A stretch of 64,000 nt of DNA from positions 124,001 to 188,000 of the forward strand of contig NZ_JABAEB010000010.1 of NCBI RefSeq assembly GCF_012584455.1, given 5' to 3'. The notes under the pieces are model-generated. The model did not search any database. It had not been told where the DNA came from and saw nothing but the letters and a program-made list of their open reading frames with translations. The position numbers and the translations under genes are program-made. Source of the stretch: Shewanella oncorhynchi (GTDB lineage: Bacteria; Pseudomonadota; Gammaproteobacteria; Enterobacterales; Shewanellaceae). Below are positions 25,985-34,536 of the stretch, piece after piece (position 1 is the stretch's first letter; each line of letters begins with the position of its first letter).

Positions 25985-27204
25985 GTATTTGTTTTTTCTT
26001 TCACTATCAACGAAAGTAATTGCCGTGCCAGCGTGAGTTTGTCAGTGGCGGGCAAATCTTGGCTACCTTGCGGCCAGAACACTCGCAGGGCATTGGCATC
26101 GGCATTAAAGCCAATACCTGCAACGGAAACGTCGTTTGCGGCGATCATGTTCAAGTTTTTACGTTTGAGCTTATCGCGGGCGTAGGTTTCTACATCATGG
26201 GTTTCTGCGGCGAATCCCACCACAAAAGGACGGTTAGGTAAGCTCGCAACCGTGGCTAAGATATCAGGATTCCTCACCAGCGCAAGTTGCATTTCTTCTG
26301 CCGATTTTTTGATCTTACAGGTGGCGATGTCGCTAATTCGATAGTCAGCAACGGCGGCGCAACCAATAAAAATATCTTTTTTATCAACGTTATCCATCAC
26401 AGCATCGAGCATATTTTTCGCCGATTCAACATCGATGCGGGTCACGCCTTCTGGGGTGCTTAGATTCACTGGGCCAGAGACTAAGGTGACTGCTGCACCC
26501 ATATCTGCCGCGGCTTTGGCGAGTGCAAAGCCCATTTTTCCAGAACTGTGATTTGAAATGTATCTGACGGGATCAATTGCTTCACGGGTTGGTCCGGCGG
26601 TGATCAGCACCGACTGTCCTGCGAGTGGCTTAAATTCAACGGCGTCAGGGGTGGCAAAAAATTGTGTAGCCAGTTCCGCTATGTCTAATGGCTCTAACAT
26701 ACGACCAGGGCCGACTTCACCACAGGCCTGACTGCCACTGGCGGGGCCCCAAAGTGTAAAACCACGTGATGCGAGGCTAGTTAAATTCGCTTGTGTAGCC
26801 AGATTACGGTACATCTGCTGATTCATTGCTGGACACAGGGCAATTGGCGCCTCAGTGGCAAGACATGTGGTGGTGATTAGCTCATCGGCCATGCCTGCAT
26901 TAATCCGCGCCAATAGGTTTGCGGTTGCAGGGGCGATGATGACGAGATCTGCCCAACGAGCAAGTTCTATATGACCCATGGCTGCTTCTGCTGCGGGGTC
27001 GAGCAAGCTAGATGCCACTGGATGTCCAGACAACGCTTGCAGCGTCAGAGGCGTGATAAATTCCATCGCACTTTGGCTCATCACCACGCGCACATCAAAA
27101 CCACGCTCCTTCAAGCGACGTACTAAATCAGCACTTTTATAGGCCGCAATACCGCCGCCAATGCCCAGCAGGACGTTTTTATTTGTCAGACTCACAGACA
27201 TCAT
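25981..27204 (-). CDS. coaBC: Bifunctional phosphopantothenoylcysteine synthetase/decarboxylase CoaBC
   Basis: Makes 4'-phosphopantetheine from phosphopantothenate and cysteine in two steps for coenzyme A. About 407 residues. The flavin-dependent decarboxylase CoaC half has GIGGGIAAYKSADLVRRL, LDPAAEAAMGHIELARWAD and PAMNQQMYRNLA; the CoaB half begins near 190 with ITAGPTREAIDPVRYISN and SSGKMGFALA. Start taken at ATG 27204 (MMSVSL); the frame is open to GTG 27237 and the next ATG is at 27201, so the first few residues are uncertain. First gene of the coaBC-dut-slmA operon, divergent from radC. Confidence 0.95.
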   Translation of the reverse strand: MMSVSLTNKNVLLGIGGGIAAYKSADLVRRLKERGFDVRVVMSQSAMEFITPLTLQALSGHPVASSLLDPAAEAAMGHIELARWADLVIIAPATANLLARINAGMADELITTTCLATEAPIALCPAMNQQMYRNLATQANLTSLASRGFTLWGPASGSQACGEVGPGRMLEPLDIAELATQFFATPDAVEFKPLAGQSVLITAGPTREAIDPVRYISNHSSGKMGFALAKAAADMGAAVTLVSGPVNLSTPEGVTRIDVESAKNMLDAVMDNVDKKDIFIGCAAVADYRISDIATCKIKKSAEEMQLALVRNPDILATVASLPNRPFVVGFAAETHDVETYARDKLKRKNLNMIAANDVSVAGIGFNADANALRVFWPQGSQDLPATDKLTLARQLLSLIVKEKTNT

Positions 27205-27326
27205 CCGAGATAGAAATAATGCCGGCAACAATATCACAAAGCGGTGAATTTTAGTGACTATCCCAGTTCAAAAAATCTCGTCCATACTCAGTAAAGTGAA
27301 AATATGTGAGATGACAGGGAGGTCAC

Positions 27327-28004
27327 ATGGGGATTAAAGATTGGCCTGAGGGCGAAGGTCCCAGAGATAAACTGTTACAAAAAGGAGCTGCGCATCTCTC
27401 GGATGCTGAATTACTGGCAGTATTGCTGCGTAACGGTTTAGCTGGATTAAACGCGGTTGACCTTGCTAGGTCGCTTATTTGCGAGTTTGGCGGCCTCAGA
27501 AACCTGCTCTGTGCCCCAAGAAATCAGGTGTGTCGACTTCCGGGCGTAGGACCTGTAAAATACGCCCAGCTTCAAGCTGCGGCCGAATTAGCGCGGCGTG
27601 TAGCGCAGGAAAATCTGCAAAGAGGTCAGGTTTTGACAAATCCCGATTTAACTCGGGACTATTTAATGCGACAATTGGCCGATCGCTCCTATGAAGTGTT
27701 CGCAGTTTTACTGCTGGATAGCCAGCATAGAGTGATTCAATTTGTCGAATTATTCCGCGGCACAATAGACTCAGCCTCAGTATATCCACGTGAAGTGGTG
27801 AGCTTAGTGCTGGAGAAAAAGGCCGCAGCAGTTATAGTTTGTCATAATCATCCGTCTGGTATTGCCGAGCCCAGTCAGGCTGACCGACGAATAACTGAGC
27901 GATTAAAAAATGCGTTAGCAACCATAGACGTATCCTTATTGGACCATATGGTTGTAGGTGATCGAGAGATAGTTTCTTTTGCAGAACGAGGCTGGATTAA
28001 TTAA
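27327..28004 (+). CDS. radC: RadC/YicR family JAB-MPN protein
   Basis: 225 residues. N-terminal helix-hairpin-helix part (PGVGPVKYAQLQAAAELARR) and C-terminal MPN domain with the metal motif HNHPSGIAEPSQAD. Once thought to be a repair protein; the role is not settled, and relatives sit near mobile elements or, as here, in a fixed place before rpmB. ATG 27327 has a strong AGGGAGG Shine-Dalgarno. The next promoter (rpmBG) begins just past its stop. Confidence 0.93.
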   Translation: MGIKDWPEGEGPRDKLLQKGAAHLSDAELLAVLLRNGLAGLNAVDLARSLICEFGGLRNLLCAPRNQVCRLPGVGPVKYAQLQAAAELARRVAQENLQRGQVLTNPDLTRDYLMRQLADRSYEVFAVLLLDSQHRVIQFVELFRGTIDSASVYPREVVSLVLEKKAAAVIVCHNHPSGIAEPSQADRRITERLKNALATIDVSLLDHMVVGDREIVSFAERGWIN

Positions 28005-28012
28005 TCTAACAC

Positions 28013-28041
28013 TTGATCTTCACTCTGTGATCGTGTATAAA
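28013..28041 (+). promoter_or_regulatory. Sigma-70 promoter for rpmB-rpmG
   Basis: TTGATC (28013-28018), 17-base spacer, TATAAA (28036-28041). About 85 bases before the rpmB start. Confidence 0.7.
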
Positions 28042-28125
28042 ATGCGCCCTCTTTGTGCCTCGGGCGACGGCCATACGAGGCACATTAATGCTCGAGCGTT
28101 AAAATTGTTTTTGGAGAAGATTGAC

Positions 28126-28362
28126 ATGTCAAGAGTATGCCAAGTTACTGGCAAGAAGCCGATGGTTGGTAACAACCGTTCGCATGCAAAAAACGCGACC
28201 CGTCGTCGTTTTTTACCTAACCTACAAAACCACCGTTTTTGGTTAGAAGAAGAAAAGCGTTTCGTACAGTTACGTGTATCTACTAAAGGTATCCGTCTGA
28301 TCGACAAAAAAGGTATCGAAGTTGTTGTTGCTGAACTTCGTGCCCGTGGCGAGAAGGTATAA
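28126..28362 (+). CDS. rpmB: 50S ribosomal protein L28
   Basis: 78 residues, MSRVCQVTGKKPMVGNNRSH at the start, the usual L28 sequence with VVAELRARGEKV at the end. A longer reading frame begins at 27979 inside radC, but ATG 28126 with TTGGAGAAG upstream and family length decide the start. Cotranscribed with rpmG, 6 bases further on. Confidence 0.98.
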   Translation: MSRVCQVTGKKPMVGNNRSHAKNATRRRFLPNLQNHRFWLEEEKRFVQLRVSTKGIRLIDKKGIEVVVAELRARGEKV

Positions 28363-28368
28363 TAGATC

Positions 28369-28542
28369 ATGGCTAAAGCTAAAGGTAATCGTGAGAAGAT
28401 CAAATTAGTTTCTACAGCTAAGACTGGTCACTTCTACACAACTGAAAAAAACAAGCGTAACATGCCTGAAAAAATGGAAATCAAAAAATTTGATCCAGTT
28501 ATTCGTCAGCACGTTATCTACAAAGAAGCCAAAATCAAGTAA
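28369..28542 (+). CDS. rpmG: 50S ribosomal protein L33
   Basis: 57 residues, MAKAKGNREKIKLVSTAKTG through RQHVIYKEAKIK. Basic, rich in Lys. It lacks the four zinc-binding Cys of the C+ form of L33, so it is the zinc-independent form. Follows rpmB directly and ends before a strong terminator. Confidence 0.97.
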   Translation: MAKAKGNREKIKLVSTAKTGHFYTTEKNKRNMPEKMEIKKFDPVIRQHVIYKEAKIK

Positions 28543-28562
28543 TCCTTGGTTAGTGTTTCGAG

Positions 28563-28592
28563 AAAAGCCCCTTATTTAAGGGGCTTTTTTTT
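28563..28592 (+). terminator. Terminator after rpmG
   Basis: AAAAGCCCCTTA / TTTAAGGGGCTTTT hairpin ending in eight T. Confidence 0.95.
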
Positions 28593-28747
28593 GCACTTTT
28601 TTTAGTGGCTAGTCATCAAGTTGAGATAATTGCCTCGCAAACTTAAGCAACTGAATCATCCCCTGTGAAGTTAAAAAAGTGTGAACACTTGCTGAAAATA
28701 TAAAACAGTGCGGTTCTAAGCACTTTAAATCATTAAATCTGCACTTT

Positions 28748-28786
28748 AGTGAGAATAAATTCTTTATATGTGAATTAAAATGCAAT
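28748..28786 (+). promoter_or_regulatory. Pair of ARG boxes (ArgR operator) before argA
   Basis: Two 18-bp sites exactly 3 bp apart, the spacing ArgR hexamers need: 28769-28786 (TGTGAATTAAAATGCAAT, one mismatch in the ten core positions) and 28748-28765 (AGTGAGAATAAATTCTTT, about three mismatches). About 80 bases before the argA start. Confidence 0.78.
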
Positions 28787-28865
28787 ACCATACGCGAAAG
28801 TTAGCGATTCATTCCTGGTGTGTCATAGTGACGCTGCCAGCTCAAAAATGAGGTGTAAATAACGC

Positions 28866-30185
28866 GTGCGTACCACTGAACTGGTTGATGGATTTCGTCA
28901 TTCTGCCCCCTATGTTAATGCTCACAGAGGTAAAACTTTTGTGGTCATGCTTGGCGGTGAAGCTTTGGCTCAAAATCAATTCCGCGCCATCTTAAATGAT
29001 GTCGCCCTGCTGCACAGTTTAGGGATCAAAGTGGTGTTGGTATATGGCGCTAGGCCGCAGATTGATGCTGCATTAGCCGCCAACGGTATTGCGCCTGCCT
29101 ACCACGACGGTGTGCGTATCACGGATGAAGATTCGCTCAAAGTGATTAAGCAAGTTGCGGGTGCACTGCAATTCGATATCACAGCGCGTTTATCCATGAG
29201 TTTAAGTAATACGCCGATGCAAGGTGCGCAAATTAACTTAGTGAGCGGCAACTTTGTGATTGCTCAACCACTGGGTGTGGATAATGGTGTGGATTTTTGC
29301 CTGAGTGGCAAAGTGCGTCGTATTGATGTGCAAGGCTTAAAACGTCAGTTAGATAATCACTGCATCGTATTGATGGGGCCGATTGCGGCTTCGGTTACTG
29401 GTGAAAGCTTTAATCTCACCGCTGAGGAAATCGCGACTCAAGTGGCAATTAAGCTTAAAGCAGACAAGATGATCGGCTTTAGCTCACAGAACGGTATTCT
29501 CGATCGTAATGGCGATGTAATTGCCGAGTTGATGCCAAATGATGCGCAAAACATCATGAACAAGCTGGCCGAGCAAGGGTCTGCTTGTGTTGGCACTATG
29601 GCGTTTCTCAAAGCCAGTATCGATGCTTGCCGCAATGGTGTGCCACGTTGTCATTTAGTTAGCTACCTTGAAGATGGTGCTTTACTACAAGAGCTGTTTT
29701 CCCGCGAAGGGATTGGTACACAAATCGTCACTGAGAGTGCTGAGCGTTTACGCTGTGCGTCGATCGCCGATATTGGCGGTGTGTTGAACCTTATCCGTCC
29801 ATTGGAGGAACAAGGCATTCTGGTGCGTCGTAGTCGTGAGCAGCTTGAGATTGAAATCGAACAGTTCATGTTGATTGAGCGCGACGGTTTAGTGATTGGT
29901 TGCGCTGCGCTCTATCCTTTTGAAGAGGACAATGCGGGTGAGTTTGCTTGTTTGGTGGTGCATCCCGATTATCGCGATGCCGATAGAGGGAGCTTACTGC
30001 TGAAGAACATTATCAATCAGGCTAGAAACCGTGGTTATTCACGCTTGTTTGCATTGACAACTCGGAGCATTCACTGGTTCTTAGAGCATGGTTTTGTGAT
30101 TGAAGATGTTGAAGCACTGCCACAGAAGAAGAAGCAGTTGTATAACTATCAACGCCGCTCAAAAATTCTTGCGCTCGATCTTTAA
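28866..30185 (+). CDS. argA: N-acetylglutamate synthase
   Basis: First step of arginine synthesis: acetyl-CoA plus glutamate. 439 residues (E. coli 443). N-terminal amino-acid-kinase domain, which binds arginine for feedback (HRGKTFVVMLGGEAL; VVLVYGARPQID), and C-terminal GNAT acetyltransferase domain from about 295 (CLVVHPDYRDADRGSLLL). Start GTG 28866; MRTTELVDGFRHSAPY lines up with E. coli. Single gene, controlled by the ARG boxes upstream. Confidence 0.96.
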   Translation: MRTTELVDGFRHSAPYVNAHRGKTFVVMLGGEALAQNQFRAILNDVALLHSLGIKVVLVYGARPQIDAALAANGIAPAYHDGVRITDEDSLKVIKQVAGALQFDITARLSMSLSNTPMQGAQINLVSGNFVIAQPLGVDNGVDFCLSGKVRRIDVQGLKRQLDNHCIVLMGPIAASVTGESFNLTAEEIATQVAIKLKADKMIGFSSQNGILDRNGDVIAELMPNDAQNIMNKLAEQGSACVGTMAFLKASIDACRNGVPRCHLVSYLEDGALLQELFSREGIGTQIVTESAERLRCASIADIGGVLNLIRPLEEQGILVRRSREQLEIEIEQFMLIERDGLVIGCAALYPFEEDNAGEFACLVVHPDYRDADRGSLLLKNIINQARNRGYSRLFALTTRSIHWFLEHGFVIEDVEALPQKKKQLYNYQRRSKILALDL

Positions 30186-30207
30186 GCCGTTCTAAATTAA
30201 TCCAATC

Positions 30208-30245
30208 AATGCCAGCCTAGTACTCATATTAGCGCTGGCATTTTT
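30208..30245 (+). terminator. Terminator after argA
   Basis: AATGCCAGC / GCTGGCATT arms, 17-base loop, then TTTTT. Confidence 0.8.
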
Positions 30246-30304
30246 ATTGACATAATATGTCTTTATTGGCAGATTAAGACTTCACTGCACGGGAGATACT
30301 GCCA

Positions 30305-30823
30305 ATGAGTCCTCAATTTTTTGAACTCGCCCCTTTAACCCAAACCTCTATCTTTAGCTTTATCGTCTTATTGCTCGGTTTAGCGGGTATCTTGCTGATG
30401 TTATGGCTAAAAAATATGCCTAAGATAGCGAAATCGGCGAGTGTAGGTATATTGCTGGTGATGATGGGCGGATTTTCTTGGGTCTTCTATCAATCGAATA
30501 GCGCCGAATTAGTGTTAACCGATACAGAGCTCACAGTGGATGTTCCCTTCTATAAAGTGCAGTTATCCCGCGTGGATTTATTGCCCGCCGAGGCACGCAT
30601 AGTCGATTTGCAGCAAGAGGCAGATTTAACGCCGAGATTTAAAACCAACGGTATAGGCATGCCAGGATTTCAATTGGGTTGGTTTAATCTACAAGGGAAA
30701 GGCAGGGCATTTTTGGCGATAACAGATAAATCGCAGTTAGTGTTAGTGCCAACGACTAAAGGCTACAGTTTATTACTGACAGTACCGCAAGGGAGTGAGT
30801 TTTTAGCACAATTACAGAAGTAA
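30305..30823 (+). CDS. Membrane protein with PH-like domain, unknown function
   Basis: 172 residues. Two hydrophobic segments (about 16-34 and 46-63) are followed by a ~110-residue beta-rich part with AELVLTDTELTVDVPFYKV and RAFLAITDKSQLVLVPT, the look of bacterial PH-type domains. No catalytic motif. Stands between argA and rarD on its own. Function unknown. Confidence 0.75.
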   Translation: MSPQFFELAPLTQTSIFSFIVLLLGLAGILLMLWLKNMPKIAKSASVGILLVMMGGFSWVFYQSNSAELVLTDTELTVDVPFYKVQLSRVDLLPAEARIVDLQQEADLTPRFKTNGIGMPGFQLGWFNLQGKGRAFLAITDKSQLVLVPTTKGYSLLLTVPQGSEFLAQLQK

Positions 30824-30872
30824 CCATCATATGTCATCACTTCTGCCACTGTGTTTATCGGTGTGATAATGC

Positions 30873-31757
30873 TTACGCCGTTTTGCGTTTATAGGCCATA
30901 TCTAAGGTAAAGACGAGCAGCGCGCTCCAGATAAATCCGAAGGTCACGCCTTTTTCGGCATCGAAGGGCTCATTGAATAGACTCACCGCGAGGATAAACA
31001 TAATACTCGGGCCAATATATTGGAAAAAGCCGAGCATAGACAATGGAATACGTACCGCTGCCCCTGCAAAACACAGTAAAGGAATGGTAGTCACTATCCC
31101 AGCCGCCATTAACATCAGATTCAGTTGCCAATCATTAGTCAGCATGCTCGCTGTGGCTGTGTCTAAGGTTGCGAGGAGATAAATCAGCGCTACCGGTAAT
31201 AACACTGCGGTTTCGACCAATAATCCGGCCTTAGCATCCACATTGACCTTTTTTCGCAGTAGCGCATAGAAACCAAAGGTGCCCGCGAGTGCCAGTGAGA
31301 CGATGGGAATTGAGCCAAAAGAGATTAACTGGATCAATACGCCAGCGCTGGCGAGTGAAACTGCAAACCATTGCAGTTTACGCAATCTTTCGCCTAGAAA
31401 TAACATACCGAGTAAGACGTTGAGTAAAGGATTGATGAAGTAACCTAGGCTGGCATCGAGCATGTGATCGTTATTTACCGCCCAGATAAATAGTAGCCAG
31501 TTTCCCGCGATTAATATGGAAGTAATGGTGAGAACCATCAACTGTTTAGGCTGTTTAAACAGTAAGCGTAAGCGAGAAAAACCGCCGATAAACTGCATCA
31601 TGATCAGCATAAACACGAATGACCAAATCACTCGATGGAGCAAAATTTCGGTGGCGGAAACATGGTTGAGTAATTTGAAATATAAAGGCGCAAAACCCCA
31701 CATACAGTAAGCACTGACGGCAAGTAGGATCCCTTTGCGGTATTCAAGATTTGGCAT
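30873..31757 (-). CDS. rarD: RarD, EamA/DMT-family permease
   Basis: Ten-helix inner-membrane transporter of the drug/metabolite superfamily. 294 residues (E. coli RarD 296); YRKGILLAVSAYCMWGFAPLYFK opens the first EamA repeat and the DHMLDASLGYFINPLLNVLLG stretch is characteristic. Name rests on chloramphenicol sensitivity work in related bacteria; natural substrate unknown. rarD-yigI-recQ is the neighbourhood also found in E. coli (there with pldA). Confidence 0.93.
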   Translation of the reverse strand: MPNLEYRKGILLAVSAYCMWGFAPLYFKLLNHVSATEILLHRVIWSFVFMLIMMQFIGGFSRLRLLFKQPKQLMVLTITSILIAGNWLLFIWAVNNDHMLDASLGYFINPLLNVLLGMLFLGERLRKLQWFAVSLASAGVLIQLISFGSIPIVSLALAGTFGFYALLRKKVNVDAKAGLLVETAVLLPVALIYLLATLDTATASMLTNDWQLNLMLMAAGIVTTIPLLCFAGAAVRIPLSMLGFFQYIGPSIMFILAVSLFNEPFDAEKGVTFGFIWSALLVFTLDMAYKRKTA

Positions 31758-31962
31758 GAGACATCTTCGAAGAACAACAAGGTGGCGATTGTAGGTGTGT
31801 CTGACCGCTGACTCAAGGGATTCGCCGCGTTCTTTTCGTTACAGAATATCTCCACAAAAAATTGAATGGGCGATTAAAGTCAGTAAACATCCTGTTGATC
31901 AAGACGTTTACCTTAGTCAGTTTTGAGCCCTAAGGCAGTAATACACATCTAAATTTAACCGC

Positions 31963-32427
31963 CTAACCCACCATATAAGTCCCTGTTCCAAAAGCGATAT
32001 GCGTGCCTTGCTCATTATGTAGTTCCATACGGCATACTGATACTCGATTACCCGCACGAATGACGCTGCCCGTCCCCGTAAAGGTGAGGCCGCGTCCCGG
32101 CCGCAGATAATCGACGCGCATATCAATCGTCCCTAAAGTTTGGAGGCGTTGTTGTAATTCTTCAATCGTCCAATCTTCACGGCTTGCGACCAGTCCTGCA
32201 AATGCGGTAAGTCCGCCGACCACATCTAGTACTGTAGCTGTGACACCGCCGTGGAGGATTTGCTGGTGGATATTGCCAATAAGTTCAGGTTTCATATTGA
32301 TGACCACTTCGACACCGTCGACATCGTAGCGTTTAATATCGAGCCCGAGCAGATTATGAAAAGGGACATGTTGATCAAATACTGCTGCGACTCTTCTCAA
32401 AGCTTCGGCTTGGATTGGGCTGGTCAT
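31963..32427 (-). CDS. yigI: YigI-family hotdog-fold thioesterase
   Basis: Predicted acyl-CoA thioesterase. 154 residues (E. coli YigI 155). Hotdog fold with HQQILHGGVTATVLDVVGG on the central helix and VDYLRPGRG. Located upstream of rarD in the same orientation (205-base gap) and divergent from recQ, as in E. coli. Substrate not known from sequence. Confidence 0.92.
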   Translation of the reverse strand: MTSPIQAEALRRVAAVFDQHVPFHNLLGLDIKRYDVDGVEVVINMKPELIGNIHQQILHGGVTATVLDVVGGLTAFAGLVASREDWTIEELQQRLQTLGTIDMRVDYLRPGRGLTFTGTGSVIRAGNRVSVCRMELHNEQGTHIAFGTGTYMVG

Positions 32428-32712
32428 TTTGGGGTCCTTGTCACTGAGTGACGGTATTAGGCGTAATTGGATTTGTTATCAACACTTAGATTAACAAAGT
32501 GCGGCTTAGAGCAATTAATCTACAGTGAAGCGTGCGCAGAATGCAACTTAAGCCAGATTGAAGATAAATTGGCTATGGGCATTATGGTTAGTTGAGGGAG
32601 GGCGATCTTAGTCGATGACATTTATCCAGAATGGGTTTACGACAAGATGGCGCAAGACAGGAGCGGTTCAGTCCTTTAGAATAGGCCCCCTCACTTTTGA
32701 CATAGAAGATCC

Positions 32713-34536
32713 ATGGAAAAGCTCGTACTCGACACGCATGATGATCCGCTCTCGCAACGCCTCGCACAGGTGTTTGGTTACCGTGACTTTAGGGACGGTC
32801 AGCGGGAGGTGATAGAACGTGTCTGCGGCGGGCAAGATTGCTTAGTGATCATGCCGACTGGCGGCGGTAAGAGTCTGTGCTATCAGTTACCCGCCTTGAT
32901 GATGAATGGCATCACTATTGTCGTCTCCCCATTGATTTCTTTGATGAAAGATCAAGTCGATAGCTTATTGCAAACCGGTGTTGCTGCGGCTTATCTGAAT
33001 TCTTCTTTGCCGCGCGAGCAGAGTGCCGAAGTATTAAGGCAGCTACGCCACGGTGAGTTAAAACTGCTTTATGTGTCACCTGAGCGCTTATTAACCGCTG
33101 ATTTTATTGAGCGTATGCAGTCTCTCCAGCTGGCGATGTTTGCCATCGATGAGGCGCATTGTATCAGTCAGTGGGGTCATGATTTTCGCCCTGAATATGC
33201 GGCGCTCGGCCAGTTAAAGCAACTCTTCCCCTATGTGCCTATGATGGCGCTGACCGCAACAGCAGATCAGGCGACTCGACAGAGTATTTGTGAGCGGCTC
33301 GGTATTGAACCGTTCCGTTTACTTTCAAGTTTCGATCGGCCCAATATTCGCTATACAGTCGCTGAAAAGCTTAATGCAGCTAATCAGTTACGACATTTTT
33401 TAACGCAGCAGAATGGCACTAACGGCATTATTTATTGCAGCAGCCGTCGCCGTGTCGATGAAGTGGCTGACCGTTTATGCCTGCAAGGTTTTAATGCCAA
33501 GGCCTATCATGCGGGAATGACGCAGGAAGACCGTGGTGCAGTACAGGATAGTTTCCTTAAAGATCAAATCGATATTGTGGTTGCTACTGTGGCTTTCGGT
33601 ATGGGGATTAATAAGTCAAATGTGCGCTTTGTGGTGCATTACGATATCCCGAAAAGTATCGAAGCCTATTATCAGGAAACGGGCCGAGCAGGACGTGATG
33701 GGCTCGATGCAGAAGCTTTTATGTTGTTCGATCCCGCCGATATTGGTCGGGTGCGACATTTGATTGAACAGTCCGAGCCAGGGCCGCAGCAACAGGTCGA
33801 ATTCCACAAACTTAATACTATGGCCGCCTTTGCTGAGGCGCAGACCTGTCGCCGCCAAGTGTTGCTGCATTACTTTGATGAGAGTGCATTAGAGCCCTGT
33901 GGTAACTGCGACATTTGCCTCGACCCGCCTAAGCGTTATAACGGCACCGAAGATGCGCAGAAGGTGTTGTCATGTATTTTCCGTTTAGGCCAGCGTTTTG
34001 GTATCAATCATTTAATTGAAGTGTTGCGCGGTTCGAAAGGTGCGCCGATAGTCGATCGAGGGCATGACAAACTCACGACTTGGGGGATTGGTAAAGACAA
34101 GAGCCATGAATATTGGTTGAGTGTGATCCGTCAACTCATTCATCTGGGACTGGCGAGTCAAGATGTGACTCGCGGTTCATCTATTACCCTAAACCCATCG
34201 GCACGGCCTGTTCTCAAAGGTGACGTAGCGTTAATGCTCGCCGAACCGCGTATTCAGTTAACAACCACAAAACGTAAGGCGAGTCAGTCTAAAGCACCGT
34301 TGAATTATGACCGTAAGTTGTTCGCACGGTTGAAGTTATTGCGTAGAACCATTGCCGAGCAACAGGATGTGCCGCCGTATTTAGTCTTTAACGACGCTAC
34401 CCTCGCAGAAATGGCCGCCATGATGCCAACGAGCGCGGGGGAAATGCTCGCCGTCAACGGGGTTGGCGAGCGTAAACTGAGTCGTTTCGGTGACGCTTTT
34501 CTCGATGAAATCGCGGCTTATTTAGCGGGAGAATAA
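32713..34536 (+). CDS. recQ: ATP-dependent DNA helicase RecQ
   Basis: 3'-5' helicase for recombination and replication-fork repair. 607 residues (E. coli 609). Motif 0/I FRDGQREVI and MPTGGGKSLCYQLP, motif II DEAHCISQWGHDFRPEY, motif VI QETGRAGRDG, RQC zinc cluster (CRRQVLLHYFDE, PCGNCDICLD), winged helix and C-terminal HRDC domain. ATG 32713. Its last 19 bases overlap the convergent TPR/GGDEF-like gene. Confidence 0.97.
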   Translation: MEKLVLDTHDDPLSQRLAQVFGYRDFRDGQREVIERVCGGQDCLVIMPTGGGKSLCYQLPALMMNGITIVVSPLISLMKDQVDSLLQTGVAAAYLNSSLPREQSAEVLRQLRHGELKLLYVSPERLLTADFIERMQSLQLAMFAIDEAHCISQWGHDFRPEYAALGQLKQLFPYVPMMALTATADQATRQSICERLGIEPFRLLSSFDRPNIRYTVAEKLNAANQLRHFLTQQNGTNGIIYCSSRRRVDEVADRLCLQGFNAKAYHAGMTQEDRGAVQDSFLKDQIDIVVATVAFGMGINKSNVRFVVHYDIPKSIEAYYQETGRAGRDGLDAEAFMLFDPADIGRVRHLIEQSEPGPQQQVEFHKLNTMAAFAEAQTCRRQVLLHYFDESALEPCGNCDICLDPPKRYNGTEDAQKVLSCIFRLGQRFGINHLIEVLRGSKGAPIVDRGHDKLTTWGIGKDKSHEYWLSVIRQLIHLGLASQDVTRGSSITLNPSARPVLKGDVALMLAEPRIQLTTTKRKASQSKAPLNYDRKLFARLKLLRRTIAEQQDVPPYLVFNDATLAEMAAMMPTSAGEMLAVNGVGERKLSRFGDAFLDEIAAYLAGE

